A stretch of DNA of 34,500 bases from an uncultured Prevotellaceae bacterium (GTDB lineage: Bacteria > Bacteroidota > Bacteroidia > Bacteroidales > Bacteroidaceae). Positions 14,346 to 21,071 of this stretch are shown in pieces. The translations under genes and the position numbers were made by a program. Position 1 is the first letter of the stretch. Each line of letters begins with the position of its first letter. Under the pieces are notes generated by a model. The model worked only from the letters and a program-made list of their open reading frames with translations. It ran no database searches and had not been told where the DNA came from. Where the stretch lies: positions 1 to 34,500 of the forward strand of contig CAMJQA010000038.1 in NCBI GenBank assembly GCA_946407895.1, in the 5' to 3' direction.

Positions 14346-16358
14346 ATGATTGACAACGCTACCTTGAAAGTCCTGCATCGGCAGGTGTCAGATTTACTTT
14401 TGAGCTATCACCTTGCTGATGGGCTGGAGGGGATTGGTCTTGTCACACGCGAATGCAACGATCAACAACAAGCCAGGTCACTGGAGTCTTTGTCGCTTAA
14501 CTATGACAAGATGCTGGACTTTCTTGAGCAAAATGGCAAAGATGATAACCGAAGCCAGATTCAGGACGAATTGCAGAGAGAGGCCTTCCATATATTGAAT
14601 AGCGCTGTTAGGCAAGTCAGGATTGAACGTGCTGAGGACACCTACGGAAGGTCCTACAAACGCCTTATACTGACCTATGGTGAGAATGTCAGACAATTCC
14701 TACGGGACGAATGGAACCGCCAACAGGGCATGACGGAGCGCTACGAGACCCAGGACCTCATCTTCGACTTACTATGGACTATGCCTCTGTGGGATTCTAA
14801 GGACACCGCCGATTGGTATGAGTTCATCAGTAGGCAGGACACTCTGGTACAGCAACATCTCACAGGCGGTGTATTCCTCTCATGCTGGGAATACTTCGAC
14901 ACAGAAAAGATTACTTTCCTGCGCCTAATGGCCGATTCCGAACATGATGAAGTTCATTCCCTCTGCGCCACATTGCTGGCACTCATCATTATACACTACG
15001 AAAGGCTGATACCCGTCTATCCTTCATTACCGCTAAACTTACGTTCGAAACGATTGAACGAAACTTTCTGTCAGATTCAGAAGGAACTGATTTTGATGAA
15101 GGAGAGTCCCAAGGCTAACGAAGAGGTAAACAAGATACTTTCTGGTCTTAGTCCTTCTCAACCCAACTTCGAGCAGGAACTGAAGCGCTCAATGAAGAAG
15201 ATGGGCGAATATGCCGTCCTGGGCTTCGATATGGACCTTTCGAAAGTTCCGTTACTGCATAGTTCTAAATTTCTCCGCATCATTTCACACTGGTGGGCTC
15301 CTTTCGACGAAAGTCGCCCCATGATTCAAGAATTCTTTACACGCCAGAACGGCGACCTAGCCCAGGGCATGCGAAACCTCTTCGGACGGAGTACGGAATG
15401 CAGCCTCAATCGCTATGCTTTATGCGAGGTTATGAGCGAGCGAATTGACATAAATGCAATGGAGAACCGCCTTTCTGACATATTCGAGCCGATGGGTGGA
15501 GTTAGCGATATCGGCCCACAGCCTGGATTTATCATTAGGAACAACGTTCAGAACCTCTTTCGCTTCTTCTACCATTCACCAATCTCCAAAGAAATGGAAA
15601 ACCCATTCGAGGGAGATATGCTAATGCCAGATAACAAATACCTGCGCCACTGCTTTGGGAAACAGCGAATGGCAGACCTGTGCGAGCTGCTTACCAAGGT
15701 TCACAACATAATCCCTGCACTACGTTATCTACAGGATTTAGTAGCAAAGGAAGGTGCATCCGCAAAAATCCTCAGAATGATAGGGTACTGCTACAAACTA
15801 CAGAACAATTCGCACCGGGCCGCGCAAATATTTTCACAGGCCGACATGCTTGAGGAAAACGACTTATGGACGCTGACTCAGTTGGCTGAATGCTATGCCC
15901 AGAACGACCAGGTTTCGGATCTCGTTGATGTCCTTCTCCGCCTAGAGGCTCTCATGCCAGATGACATTAACATTCCGCTGCGGATAGCCGACTGCTTAAG
16001 CAGGATGAACCGACTTGACGAAGCCATGAACTATCTCTATAAAACAGAATTAACCCAACCCGGCAACACCGAGATTATGATTCGCATAATAGTTTGCAGC
16101 GCACGGTTAGGAAAATTCAAAGTGGCCGAAAAGTATATAAACCGGCTCATTGAGTCGGAAACCGAATTAAAGGAAGCCGACTATCTGGCTATAGGCGATG
16201 TTTACCTCCTTGAAGGGATATGGAAAAAGGCTGTAGAGCATTACCGCAAGGCCGGAAACGACCGTTTCAAGAAGCACGCTCAAGAGATTCTTTCTCTTGG
16301 AATCACAGACAAAGACCTTTCGCTCATAAGAGACCTTGTTGAGCGGCAGGAATCATAG
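14346..16358 (+). CDS. Large TPR-containing protein of unknown function
   Basis: A 670-residue protein with no signal peptide. The first ~440 residues are helical and unrecognised ('MIDNATLKVLHRQVSDLLLSY' start; 'FDLLWTMPLWDSKDTADWYEF' about 139-159). The last ~200 contain tetratricopeptide-like helix pairs: 'AKILRMIGYCYKLQNNSHRAAQIFSQA', 'DLWTLTQLAECYAQNDQVSDLVDVLLRLEAL', 'INIPLRIADCLSRMNRLDEAMNYLYKTEL', and 'LAIGDVYLLEGIWKKAVEHYRKA'. It probably acts as a cytoplasmic protein-binding scaffold. It begins one base after the lipoprotein stop, so pgk, lipoprotein and TPR gene form one transcript. Its 3' end is 10 bp from the cls gene, which comes in from the other strand. Confidence 0.8.
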   Translation: MIDNATLKVLHRQVSDLLLSYHLADGLEGIGLVTRECNDQQQARSLESLSLNYDKMLDFLEQNGKDDNRSQIQDELQREAFHILNSAVRQVRIERAEDTYGRSYKRLILTYGENVRQFLRDEWNRQQGMTERYETQDLIFDLLWTMPLWDSKDTADWYEFISRQDTLVQQHLTGGVFLSCWEYFDTEKITFLRLMADSEHDEVHSLCATLLALIIIHYERLIPVYPSLPLNLRSKRLNETFCQIQKELILMKESPKANEEVNKILSGLSPSQPNFEQELKRSMKKMGEYAVLGFDMDLSKVPLLHSSKFLRIISHWWAPFDESRPMIQEFFTRQNGDLAQGMRNLFGRSTECSLNRYALCEVMSERIDINAMENRLSDIFEPMGGVSDIGPQPGFIIRNNVQNLFRFFYHSPISKEMENPFEGDMLMPDNKYLRHCFGKQRMADLCELLTKVHNIIPALRYLQDLVAKEGASAKILRMIGYCYKLQNNSHRAAQIFSQADMLEENDLWTLTQLAECYAQNDQVSDLVDVLLRLEALMPDDINIPLRIADCLSRMNRLDEAMNYLYKTELTQPGNTEIMIRIIVCSARLGKFKVAEKYINRLIESETELKEADYLAIGDVYLLEGIWKKAVEHYRKAGNDRFKKHAQEILSLGITDKDLSLIRDLVERQES

Positions 16359-16368
16359 CAGCCTTTCT

Positions 16369-17604
16369 CTAGAGCGCATTCTTTATCAGCCTGAAAAAAC
16401 GGCCTGATAGTTTGGTTCGTAAAGAAAACTTTTCCTTCCACAACTGCGGAGTCAGAAGTTCACAACGTTCCTCTCGATCGCGCCTGAAGATTTCCTCCAG
16501 TTCATGGGTCACTACAGGATCGAAGATGAAAGAGTTTACTTCGTAGTCGCAACAAAGCGAACGTCCGTCCAGATTAGCTGTACCTATAGTACAGAATTCC
16601 CCATCAACTGTCATATATTTACTATGGTGAAACCCGCCGTTAAAATAATATACCTCGGCACCACGCTTCATCAGTTTGTGCATTTCGAGGGCAATAACGC
16701 CTGGAGTCACCGAGACGTCACAGTTCGTCGATACCATGATTTGCAACCTGACACCACGTTTCAGAGCACGTTTTAGGGCCTTACTCACTGTGCCTACAAG
16801 CGTGGCGTAGGGATTTACTATCTGTATGATATGATTTGCATTATCGATGGCTACGGCATACGCATCCCGCATTACCTGTGGGTTCTCCAGTGGCACGCGG
16901 TTAACCAATACTAGTTCTGCGCCGTTCTCCAGTTGAACGGTGCTGCGGTAATGCTCTGTTTCCAAAATTTCGCCAGAGACATCGTACCACATCATCTCGA
17001 AGATGTACTCGTACCCGTCCACTACAGGGCCCACCACCTTCATGTGCATATCCCTCCACTCCCCCACTTTCGGCTTTCCATGCAAGTAATAGTCGGCCAC
17101 GTTCATCCCTCCGGTATAGACCATCTCTCCATCGATGAGTGCTATTTTGTGGTGGTTGCGGTGGAGCAACTGGCTTACCCAGGGAAAACGCACGCGACTG
17201 AAGGGATAGATTTGTATGCCTTTACTCCTAAGTTCTTCTATATATGACTTGGGGAGGGGAAGGTCGCTATGGCTGTTGCCAAAGCTGTCGAATATGACGC
17301 GCACCTCTACACCCTGAGCAGCTTTGCGCGCCAACAAGTCGAAAAGGGCATGACAGATGCTATCATTCTGGAATTTGAAATAGTCCAGATGAACGAAGCG
17401 CCGGGCTCGTTCTATGTCGGCAAACAGAGACTCATACTTGCCTATTCCGGTTGGAAGTACCGTCACGGCGTTGCCATCGTAGAAGGGGAGTCCCATCGCA
17501 AGGAAGTCTTCCCTTGTCTGCTGCGCCGACTGCTGAGCAGCGGCAGGGAGCAGCGTAACCAGCAAGAGCAGGGTGACGAGTATCGTTCTCTGTATGGTCC
17601 GCAT
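16369..17604 (-). CDS. cls: Cardiolipin synthase-type phospholipase D
   Basis: A 411-residue protein of the phospholipase D superfamily that should condense phosphatidylglycerol (or related lipids) to cardiolipin. Both HKD motifs are intact: H151-x-K153-x4-D158 in 'NHHKIALIDGEMVYTGGMNVADYY', and H327-x-K329-x4-D334 in 'HHSKYMTVDGEFCTIGTANLDGRS'. In place of the two N-terminal membrane helices of E. coli ClsA there is a cleavable-looking signal peptide (MRTIQRTILVTLLLLVTLLPAAAQ), so the enzyme may sit on the periplasmic side. The start lies 7 bp after the kdsD stop, making it the third gene of a kdsA-kdsD-cls operon. A phosphatidyltransferase or nuclease of the same superfamily is the alternative. 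Confidence 0.9.
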   Translation of the reverse strand: MRTIQRTILVTLLLLVTLLPAAAQQSAQQTREDFLAMGLPFYDGNAVTVLPTGIGKYESLFADIERARRFVHLDYFKFQNDSICHALFDLLARKAAQGVEVRVIFDSFGNSHSDLPLPKSYIEELRSKGIQIYPFSRVRFPWVSQLLHRNHHKIALIDGEMVYTGGMNVADYYLHGKPKVGEWRDMHMKVVGPVVDGYEYIFEMMWYDVSGEILETEHYRSTVQLENGAELVLVNRVPLENPQVMRDAYAVAIDNANHIIQIVNPYATLVGTVSKALKRALKRGVRLQIMVSTNCDVSVTPGVIALEMHKLMKRGAEVYYFNGGFHHSKYMTVDGEFCTIGTANLDGRSLCCDYEVNSFIFDPVVTHELEEIFRRDREERCELLTPQLWKEKFSLRTKLSGRFFRLIKNAL

Positions 17605-17611
17605 CCGTAAC

Positions 17612-18562
17612 CTATATCATGCAACGGAAATTATCCACTACGCCGAGCAGTTCATGTTGTTCATTAACCACCAGTACGGCATGAATCTTTCGTTCATGCA
17701 GGATGCGAAGTATCTCGCTCACCTTTGTTTCGGGCGATACGCAGACCGGAGTGCGCGTCATGACCTCCTGCACCTGCACGTTGAAAAAGCGTTCCTGCAG
17801 TTTCTCCATAGCCCGACGCACGTCACCGTCAGTAATGATACCCACTATACGCCCCTGGTCGATGGCTACGCAAAGACCCAACTTACCGAAGCTGACATGT
17901 ATGATGGCCTCGCCAAGTTTCATTTCGGGTGGAATCACGGGCAGATCCTCTGTTCGCATTACGTCCCCGGCCGTCACGAGCAGCCGGCGCCCCAGTGATC
18001 CGCCTGGATGGAAGCGGGCAAAATCGCGCTCGCGGAACTGGCGGGCCTCAATCAGCGCACAAGCCAGGGCATCGCCCATTGCCAGGGTGGCAGTTGTACT
18101 GCTAGTTGGAGCCAGGTTCAGCGGACAGGCCTCCTGCTCCACCTTCACCGTCAAGTGAATCGTTGCATTTCGAGCCAGAAGCGAATCTGCATTGCCGCTG
18201 ATGCCAATAAGTGGAATCTTGCTATCCAAGAGGAACGGCACAAAGCGCAGCAGTTCATCGGTCTGGCCGCTGTTACTTATGCCAATTACCACATCATCAC
18301 TTGTCATCACACCAAGGTCGCCATGAAAGACGTCCAAGGGATTGATATAGAAAGCGGGGGTTCCCGTACTACTAAAAGTGGCTGCTATCTTGGCAGCGAT
18401 ATGCCCACTCTTGCCCACACCGGTCAGGATAACCTTTCCCCGACAAGCCATAATCAGCTTTACGGCCTCGTCAAATTGCTCATCCAGCTGAGGGATAAGG
18501 CTCATTATGGCCCTTGCCTCGTCGTGAAGACATTTCTTTGCTATTTCTATATATGAATTCAT
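17612..18562 (-). CDS. kdsD: Arabinose-5-phosphate isomerase (KDO pathway)
   Basis: A 316-residue cytoplasmic enzyme converting ribulose-5-phosphate to arabinose-5-phosphate, the precursor of KDO for lipopolysaccharide. The SIS domain spans about residues 35-175: 'VILTGVGKSGHIAAKIAATFSSTGTPAFYI', catalytic-region 'DVFHGDLGV', and 'VVIGISNSGQTDELL'. 'FARFHPGGSLGRRLL' (182-195) is the KdsD/KpsF/GutQ signature. Two CBS domains follow (about 200-255 and 266-316). Length is slightly shorter than E. coli KdsD (328). It lies 6 bp after the kdsA stop, so the next enzyme of the same pathway is encoded first in the operon. Full domain content favours KdsD over bare GutQ-like SIS proteins. Confidence 0.95.
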   Translation of the reverse strand: MNSYIEIAKKCLHDEARAIMSLIPQLDEQFDEAVKLIMACRGKVILTGVGKSGHIAAKIAATFSSTGTPAFYINPLDVFHGDLGVMTSDDVVIGISNSGQTDELLRFVPFLLDSKIPLIGISGNADSLLARNATIHLTVKVEQEACPLNLAPTSSTTATLAMGDALACALIEARQFRERDFARFHPGGSLGRRLLVTAGDVMRTEDLPVIPPEMKLGEAIIHVSFGKLGLCVAIDQGRIVGIITDGDVRRAMEKLQERFFNVQVQEVMTRTPVCVSPETKVSEILRILHERKIHAVLVVNEQHELLGVVDNFRCMI

Positions 18563-18568
18563 TATTGT

Positions 18569-19351
18569 TTAAATCAGCTTTCTAATCACTCCTTCAAGAT
18601 CATTCAACCGCAGCGTATTGGGCCCGTCGCTCCGTGCCTCGTCTGGATTGGGATGTACCTCGAAAAAATAGCCTGTAGCGCCAAAGGCTTGAGCCGCCAG
18701 TGCCATAGCCGGGACGTACTGGCGGTCACCGCCCGTTTTGCCGCCCGCCGCGCCAGGGCGCTGGACACTGTGTGTGCAATCCATGATTACCCGTGGCGTA
18801 AACTGCTTCATGAGCGGCAGGTTGCGGAAGTCCACCACCAGGTTGTTATACCCGAACATGGAGCCGCGCTCGGTAAGCCAGATGTCACTGGCGCCTGCCT
18901 GGCGGCACTTTTCAACGGGAAACTGCATATCCAGGCCGCTCAGGAACTGCGCCTTCTTGATGTTCACCGTTCGCCCTGTCTTAGCAGCCGCAACAAGTAA
19001 ATCGGTCTGTCGGCAGAGAAAAGCAGGAATCTGCAGCACGTCAACGACCTCGGCCACGGGTGCAGCCTGGCAGCTCTCATGAATGTCGGTCAGCAAGGCC
19101 AAGCCAAAGCGTGCCTTGATGTCTGACAGTATCTGCAGGCCTCGCTCCATACCCGGCCCCCGGTAGGAATGCATACTGGTGCGGTTTGCCTTGTCAAACG
19201 AAGCCTTGAAGTATATCTCAATACCGAACATTTCGCGCAACCGCACAAGTTCCCGGGCAACTGCATCCATCACCTCCTGCGTTTCAATCACACAGGGCCC
19301 GGCTATAAACAAAGGCTTTACCTTTTCCTCTGTATTCATGTCATTTTCCAT
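18569..19351 (-). CDS. kdsA: 3-deoxy-8-phosphooctulonate (KDO-8-P) synthase
   Basis: A 260-residue TIM-barrel enzyme condensing arabinose-5-phosphate with phosphoenolpyruvate. Diagnostic blocks are 'FIAGPCVIETQE' (15-26), 'YFKASFDKANRTSMHSYRGPG' (47-67), 'TDIHESCQAAPVAEVVDVLQIPAFLCRQTDL' and 'GGDRQYVPAMALAA'. The Cys at position 20, where the E. coli enzyme has Asn26, together with His194, Glu231 and Asp242, matches the metal-dependent class (as in Aquifex). I chose the ATG at 19351, which follows the promoter box at 19364-19371; an ATG at 19339 (MNTEEK) is equally plausible. In-frame codons further upstream to 19807 lie beyond the promoter and antisense to the MaoC gene. First gene of kdsA-kdsD-cls. 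Confidence 0.96.
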   Translation of the reverse strand: MENDMNTEEKVKPLFIAGPCVIETQEVMDAVARELVRLREMFGIEIYFKASFDKANRTSMHSYRGPGMERGLQILSDIKARFGLALLTDIHESCQAAPVAEVVDVLQIPAFLCRQTDLLVAAAKTGRTVNIKKAQFLSGLDMQFPVEKCRQAGASDIWLTERGSMFGYNNLVVDFRNLPLMKQFTPRVIMDCTHSVQRPGAAGGKTGGDRQYVPAMALAAQAFGATGYFFEVHPNPDEARSDGPNTLRLNDLEGVIRKLI

Positions 19352-19363
19352 ACTTACAGGCTG

Positions 19364-19371
19364 CAAAGTTA
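19364..19371 (-). promoter_or_regulatory. Bacteroidota promoter of the kdsA-kdsD-cls operon
   Basis: Minus strand -7 box TAACTTTG with a -33 TTTG (plus-strand CAAA at 19391-19394) at a 19-bp spacer, a full consensus match. It lies 12 bp from the kdsA ATG at 19351, so the leader is very short. Confidence 0.75.
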
Positions 19372-19435
19372 CAAATAAACGGGGGAAAGACAAAATATAT
19401 TCAACCATTTTGCCTCTCCTTTCGAATAAAAATAC

Positions 19436-19443
19436 TACTTTTG
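19436..19443 (+). promoter_or_regulatory. Bacteroidota promoter of the MaoC-family gene
   Basis: TACTTTTG followed by CA, 40 bp upstream of the ATG at 19484. A TTTG at 19409-19412 is a possible -33, with a slightly long 23-bp spacer. It is divergent from the kdsA promoter, with about 60 bp between the -7 boxes. Confidence 0.65.
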
Positions 19444-19483
19444 CACAATAAAAGTGATAAAACCTAATAAAAAAGATAAAACT

Positions 19484-19951
19484 ATGAGCAAGCTCATCAT
19501 CAATAGCTATGAAGACTTCCTGCCACATCTGGGCCAGGAACTGGGTGCCAGCGACTACGTCCAGCTGAACCAAGAACGTATCAACCAATTTGCCGATGCC
19601 ACGCTCGATCACCAGTGGATTCACGTTGACACCGCCCGTGCCGAACGGGAAAGCCCCTTCGGCTCCACCATCGCCCACGGATACCTCACCCTGAGCATGC
19701 TGCCCTATCTGTGGGACCAGATTATCGAGGTAAACAACCTGGAGCGCATGATGAACTACGGCATGGACCGCATGAAGTTCGCCCAACCCGTACTGAGCGG
19801 CCAGCACATACGCATGACAACCCGCCTGGAGGACCTGGCAAACCTGCGCGGTGCCATCAAGACAAGCATCCGCTTCACCATCGAGATTCAGGAGACCGGA
19901 AAGAAAGCCCTGGAGGGCACAGCCACCTTCGTGTACTACTTCAAGAAGTAA
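19484..19951 (+). CDS. MaoC-family dehydratase (hotdog fold)
   Basis: A 155-residue single-hotdog protein related to (R)-specific enoyl-CoA hydratases. The hydratase-2 motif is present: 'QFADATLDHQWIHVDTARA' holds the catalytic Asp and His, and 'SPFGSTIAHGYLTLSMLP' follows at the usual distance. It should act on an acyl-CoA or acyl-ACP thioester in the cytoplasm. The start at 19484 follows the promoter box and opens 'MSKLIINSYEDFLPHLGQELG', the normal family start; ten upstream in-frame codons from 19454 look untranslated. It is monocistronic. Its 3' end faces the Crp/Fnr gene across a gap with stacked hairpins. The physiological substrate is not indicated by the neighbours. Confidence 0.92.
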   Translation: MSKLIINSYEDFLPHLGQELGASDYVQLNQERINQFADATLDHQWIHVDTARAERESPFGSTIAHGYLTLSMLPYLWDQIIEVNNLERMMNYGMDRMKFAQPVLSGQHIRMTTRLEDLANLRGAIKTSIRFTIEIQETGKKALEGTATFVYYFKK

Positions 19952-20024
19952 GCGCGTACGACTTCAGAAGATGTCGCTCTGCTGCCCCCAAGCTCTGGCA
20001 TTACGTTCGTTACGCCGCATTCTA

Positions 20025-20053
20025 AGCTTCAAGACGGGCTCCGCCCTGAAGCT
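20025..20053. terminator. Hairpin downstream of the MaoC-family gene
   Basis: AGCTTCA (20025-20031) plus GGGC (20036-20039) pairs with GCCC (20043-20046) plus TGAAGCT (20047-20053), with a 4-nt bulge on the left and a TCC loop. The sequence after it, GTTTCAATCT, is only weakly T-rich. Confidence 0.55.
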
Positions 20054-20063
20054 GTTTCAATCT

Positions 20064-20119
20064 AAACCCGCCTTCCGATTTTGCTGGAGGCGGGTTTTGC
20101 AAAAACTGGAGGCGGGTTT
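20064..20119. terminator. Terminator-like hairpin with a duplicated arm
   Basis: AAACCCGCCT (20064-20073) can pair with AGGCGGGTTT at 20088-20097 or with an identical second copy at 20110-20119. The duplication is a 19-bp direct repeat, CTGGAGGCGGGTTTTGCAA, at 20084-20102 and 20106-20124. It lies between convergent genes and probably stops transcription in both directions. Confidence 0.6.
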
Positions 20120-20149
20120 TGCAATTTCAGAGGGCTCTTCCAGCTCCCC

Positions 20150-20854
20150 CTACCCAATCTCGGAAACATGTCGCAATTCGTCGACATCGAGGATTGAGAT
20201 GCGGCGGCCGTCCACATTGACAAGGCCCTCCTGCTGCAGCACGGAGAGGGTGCGGATGGCATTGCTCGTGGTCATGTTCGACAGGTTGGCCATGTCCTCG
20301 CGGCTCAGCCGGCTGCAAAGCGTCATGCCATCAGGTTCCGTACCGTAGCACTCGCGCAGGTAGAGTATGCTGTCGGCCAGTCGGGCACGAACGTGCTTCT
20401 GGGTGAGCGCCACGGTGCGCTCATCGCTGCTGCCCAGGGCCTGGGCCAGCTGACGGATGAAGAACCAGGCAAGCTGCGTATTGGAACGGATGAAGCGCTC
20501 GACAAGGGCAAGCGGGAACTTCACGATGAGAGCGGGCTCCAGGGCCGCTGCCTCGGTAATGTAGGCCTGACCCGAGAAGGCGGCGCGGTAGCCGAAGTAG
20601 CCAACAGGCTTCACTACGCGCACGATCTGGCTTCGCCCCACACCATCCTTGTACACCTTGGCCTTTCCCGTAACCAGGCAAAGCAACTGGCGCGGAATGT
20701 CCCCCTCGCGATAGATAATCTCACCCTTGCGATACAGCCGGCGCGTCATGCACGCCAAAAGATGGGCACGCTCCCCCTCGCTCAGCACACCGAAGAGTTC
20801 CGACAGGCTACTGATTATCATTTCGCGTTCCGCATCCTTAGTTCGTATAACCAT
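20150..20854 (-). CDS. Crp/Fnr-family transcriptional regulator (divergent from the glycogen operon)
   Basis: A 234-residue regulator: cyclic-nucleotide-binding beta-barrel in the first ~130 residues ('RLYRKGEIIYREGDIPRQLLCLVTGKAKVYKDG', 'VGYFGYRAAFSGQAYITEAAALEPALIVKFP'), a long dimer helix, and a winged HTH near the C-terminus ('LSREDMANLSNMTTSNAIRTLSVLQQEGLV', 'GRRISILDVDELRHVSE'). The cysteine cluster of oxygen-sensing FNR is absent. The ATG at 20854 is chosen because the in-frame GTG at 20884 overlaps the promoter -7 box. It is divergent from the glycogen operon across 217 bp, so it may control that operon and itself. The ligand is unknown. Confidence 0.92.
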   Translation of the reverse strand: MVIRTKDAEREMIISSLSELFGVLSEGERAHLLACMTRRLYRKGEIIYREGDIPRQLLCLVTGKAKVYKDGVGRSQIVRVVKPVGYFGYRAAFSGQAYITEAAALEPALIVKFPLALVERFIRSNTQLAWFFIRQLAQALGSSDERTVALTQKHVRARLADSILYLRECYGTEPDGMTLCSRLSREDMANLSNMTTSNAIRTLSVLQQEGLVNVDGRRISILDVDELRHVSEIG

Positions 20855-20883
20855 TTTATGCCTTATTATTGTGTTTAGCGGCA

Positions 20884-20891
20884 CAAAAATA
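20884..20891 (-). promoter_or_regulatory. Bacteroidota promoter of the Crp/Fnr gene
   Basis: Minus strand -7 box TATTTTTG, with a -33 TTTG (plus-strand CAAA at 20911-20914) at a 19-bp spacer. It decides the start of the gene in favour of the ATG at 20854. Confidence 0.7.
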
Positions 20892-20970
20892 CATATATAT
20901 TTACATTCTACAAAATTTTCCGACTATAAAAAACGGCTCTCTTGACCCTTGTGCAAAAAAACATGTAAAA

Positions 20971-20995
20971 TAACTGCAAAAATTTTTGGCAGTTA
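20971..20995. promoter_or_regulatory. 25-bp near-palindrome, operator candidate for the glycogen operon
   Basis: Arms TAACTGC (20971-20977) and GCAGTTA (20989-20995) are perfectly complementary, and the centre is AAAAATTTTT plus one unpaired G. It covers the -33 TTTG of the operon promoter (20985-20988), where a bound dimer would compete with RNA polymerase. The divergent Crp/Fnr protein is the nearest candidate ligand, by inference. Confidence 0.55.
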
Positions 20996-21016
20996 CGCAG
21001 AAAAAGCGTACCTTTG
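20985..21016 (+). promoter_or_regulatory. Bacteroidota promoter of the glycogen operon
   Basis: -33 TTTG at 20985-20988 and -7 TACCTTTG at 21009-21016 with a 20-bp spacer, the best full match to the Bacteroidota consensus in the window. The leader to the ATG at 21072 is about 50 nt. Confidence 0.8.
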
Positions 21017-21071
21017 AAAGCTTTAAGCATAAAAATAAACGTTTAACCGCTAATATTCTAAACAAAACAAT

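Noticed and set aside
18569..19807. A kdsA start far upstream giving a 412-residue protein
   Set aside because: The extra 152 residues lie beyond the consensus promoter at 19364-19394 and antisense to the MaoC gene, and KdsA proteins begin near the chosen ATG.
20150..20884. GTG start at 20884 for the Crp/Fnr gene
   Set aside because: The codon overlaps the -7 box of a consensus promoter (TTTG, 19 bp, TATTTTTG), so it would be untranscribed; the ATG at 20854 is used instead.
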